From JAVJPJ01 sp040217295 (GTDB lineage Bacteria > Pseudomonadota > Alphaproteobacteria > Rhodobacterales > Rhodobacteraceae), in assembly GCA_964460185.1 (NCBI GenBank), contig CAYWTM010000015.1, positions 1 through 42,035 on the forward strand: DNA of 42,035 nucleotides, given 5' to 3'. Both the position numbers and the translations under genes were made by a program. The notes under the pieces are model-generated. The model did no database searches, had not been told where the DNA came from, and saw nothing but the letters and a program-made list of their open reading frames with translations. Position 1 is the first letter of the stretch, and each line of letters begins with the position of its first letter. Below are positions 41,565 through 42,035 of the stretch, in pieces.

Positions 41565-42035
41565 ATGACATATGAACTCCTGATTGGTGACCGGTCCTAT
41601 TCAAGCTGGTCGTTGCGTGGCTGGCTGTGCTTTGCCGCGTTCGACCTGCCCGTGAAAACCCATGCCACGATCCTGTACACGGATCATTTCCACAAGGATG
41701 TGGCGGCTTTTGGCGGCGTGACCACGGTGCCGGTGGTCAAGACCCCCGAGGGCGGCATGTTGAACGACAGCCTCGCCATCGCATGGCACCTGGCGGACCA
41801 ATTTGCGGACCAGGGTCTCTTGCCGGCCGACCCGGTGGATCGCGCCCACGCCATGAGCATCATGGCCGAGATGCATTCCGGTTTCATGGCCTTGCGGGGC
41901 GCATGCCCGATGAACCTGCGCACCGCCTGGGCCGGATTTCGGCCAGGCGCTACCGTCTTTGCCGATCTCACCCGGATCGAGGCGATCTGGGCCGGGGCTC
42001 TGGCCGGGTCGGGCGGGCCGTTCCTGTTTGGGGAC
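41565..42035 (+). CDS. Glutathione S-transferase family protein (3' end outside the window)
   Basis: The first 157 residues of a GST-like protein. The N-terminal thioredoxin-fold domain reads YELLIGDRSYSSWSLRGWLCFAAFDLPV, with a serine cluster at the glutathione-thiol position, TTVPVVKTPEGGMLNDSLAIAWHLAD carrying the cis-proline (VPVV) and the glutathione-backbone-binding residues (NDSLAI in place of the usual ESxAI). The helical C-terminal domain begins around residue 88 and continues off the right edge. Start ATG at 41565, 60 nt after the phosphatase stop. A detoxification or isomerase role is general for the family; the specific activity is unknown. Confidence 0.9.
   Translation, partial: MTYELLIGDRSYSSWSLRGWLCFAAFDLPVKTHATILYTDHFHKDVAAFGGVTTVPVVKTPEGGMLNDSLAIAWHLADQFADQGLLPADPVDRAHAMSIMAEMHSGFMALRGACPMNLRTAWAGFRPGATVFADLTRIEAIWAGALAGSGGPFLFGD

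Noticed and set aside
1..42035. CRISPR arrays, tRNA/rRNA genes, insertion sequences, prophage or defence islands
   Set aside because: I saw no regularly spaced repeats, cloverleaf-type sequences, transposase or integrase motifs, or phage genes; gene content is core metabolism with uniform composition.

Overview
The window is a gene-dense, high-GC chromosomal segment that looks like a Rhodobacterales (Roseobacter-group or Rhodobacter-like) alphaproteobacterium. The evidence is the composition, a second heat-shock sigma factor of the RpoHII type, a dimethylglycine-dehydrogenase-like FAD/GcvT protein, a purine-type BMP transporter joined to xanthine dehydrogenase, and a hairpin-plus-tail intergenic repeat of a kind I associate with this order. 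I see no phage, insertion sequence, CRISPR array, tRNA or rRNA, and no gene-free stretch over 300 bases.

Layout, left to right. 1-7374: 5' part of hisS (minus) divergent from slyX; an MFS transporter (minus) divergent from an exported M28 peptidase; dnaE (minus). 7490-8253: a two-gene ArsR regulator/SRPBCC unit behind a small inverted-repeat operator. 8353-9171: a DUF6544-like protein. 9423-19085: a long plus-strand unit, xdhA-xdhB-xdhC followed by an ABC transporter (two-domain ATPase, permease, a small three-helix membrane protein, permease, BMP-type binding protein), closed by a clear intrinsic terminator. The first seven genes each overlap the next by 4 nt, so purine oxidation and a presumed purine/nucleoside importer are tightly coupled. 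19373-21874: a monocistronic DMGDH-type oxidoreductase.

21977-28740 is a seven-gene minus-strand run: glyoxylate/hydroxypyruvate reductase-like protein, membrane protein, an FAD amine/amino-acid oxidase with a one-base frameshift, a small exported protein, a DUF938 methyltransferase-like protein, a cyclic-nucleotide-binding/patatin protein, and a RibD-C/DHFR-like protein. A secreted SH3-domain protein (plus) follows. 29552-36330 (minus) holds an ABC binding protein, a molybdopterin oxidoreductase, an amino-acid-type ABC permease (no ATPase nearby), an M3 peptidase and a 2OG-Fe(II) oxygenase resembling the BesD halogenase family but with the hydroxylase HxD motif. 36408-40262 (minus) is rpoHII, a 41-residue ORF, coaBC, dut and a membrane-anchored MoeB/ThiF protein. 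rpoHII is preceded by a sequence matching the Rhodobacter sigma-E (singlet oxygen) promoter. 40363-42035 (plus): cobU/cobP, a histidine phosphatase (probable cobC role) and the start of a glutathione S-transferase.

Most genes are ordinary housekeeping or catabolic genes. The observations most worth a second look are the repeat-derived coding insertion in xdhB, the overlap-coupled xdh/transporter operon with its extra membrane protein, the sigma-E-type promoter and tiny coupled ORF around rpoHII, the frameshifted oxidase, and the molybdoenzyme placed between ABC transporter genes. I did not find a wholly new system that I could defend from sequence alone.
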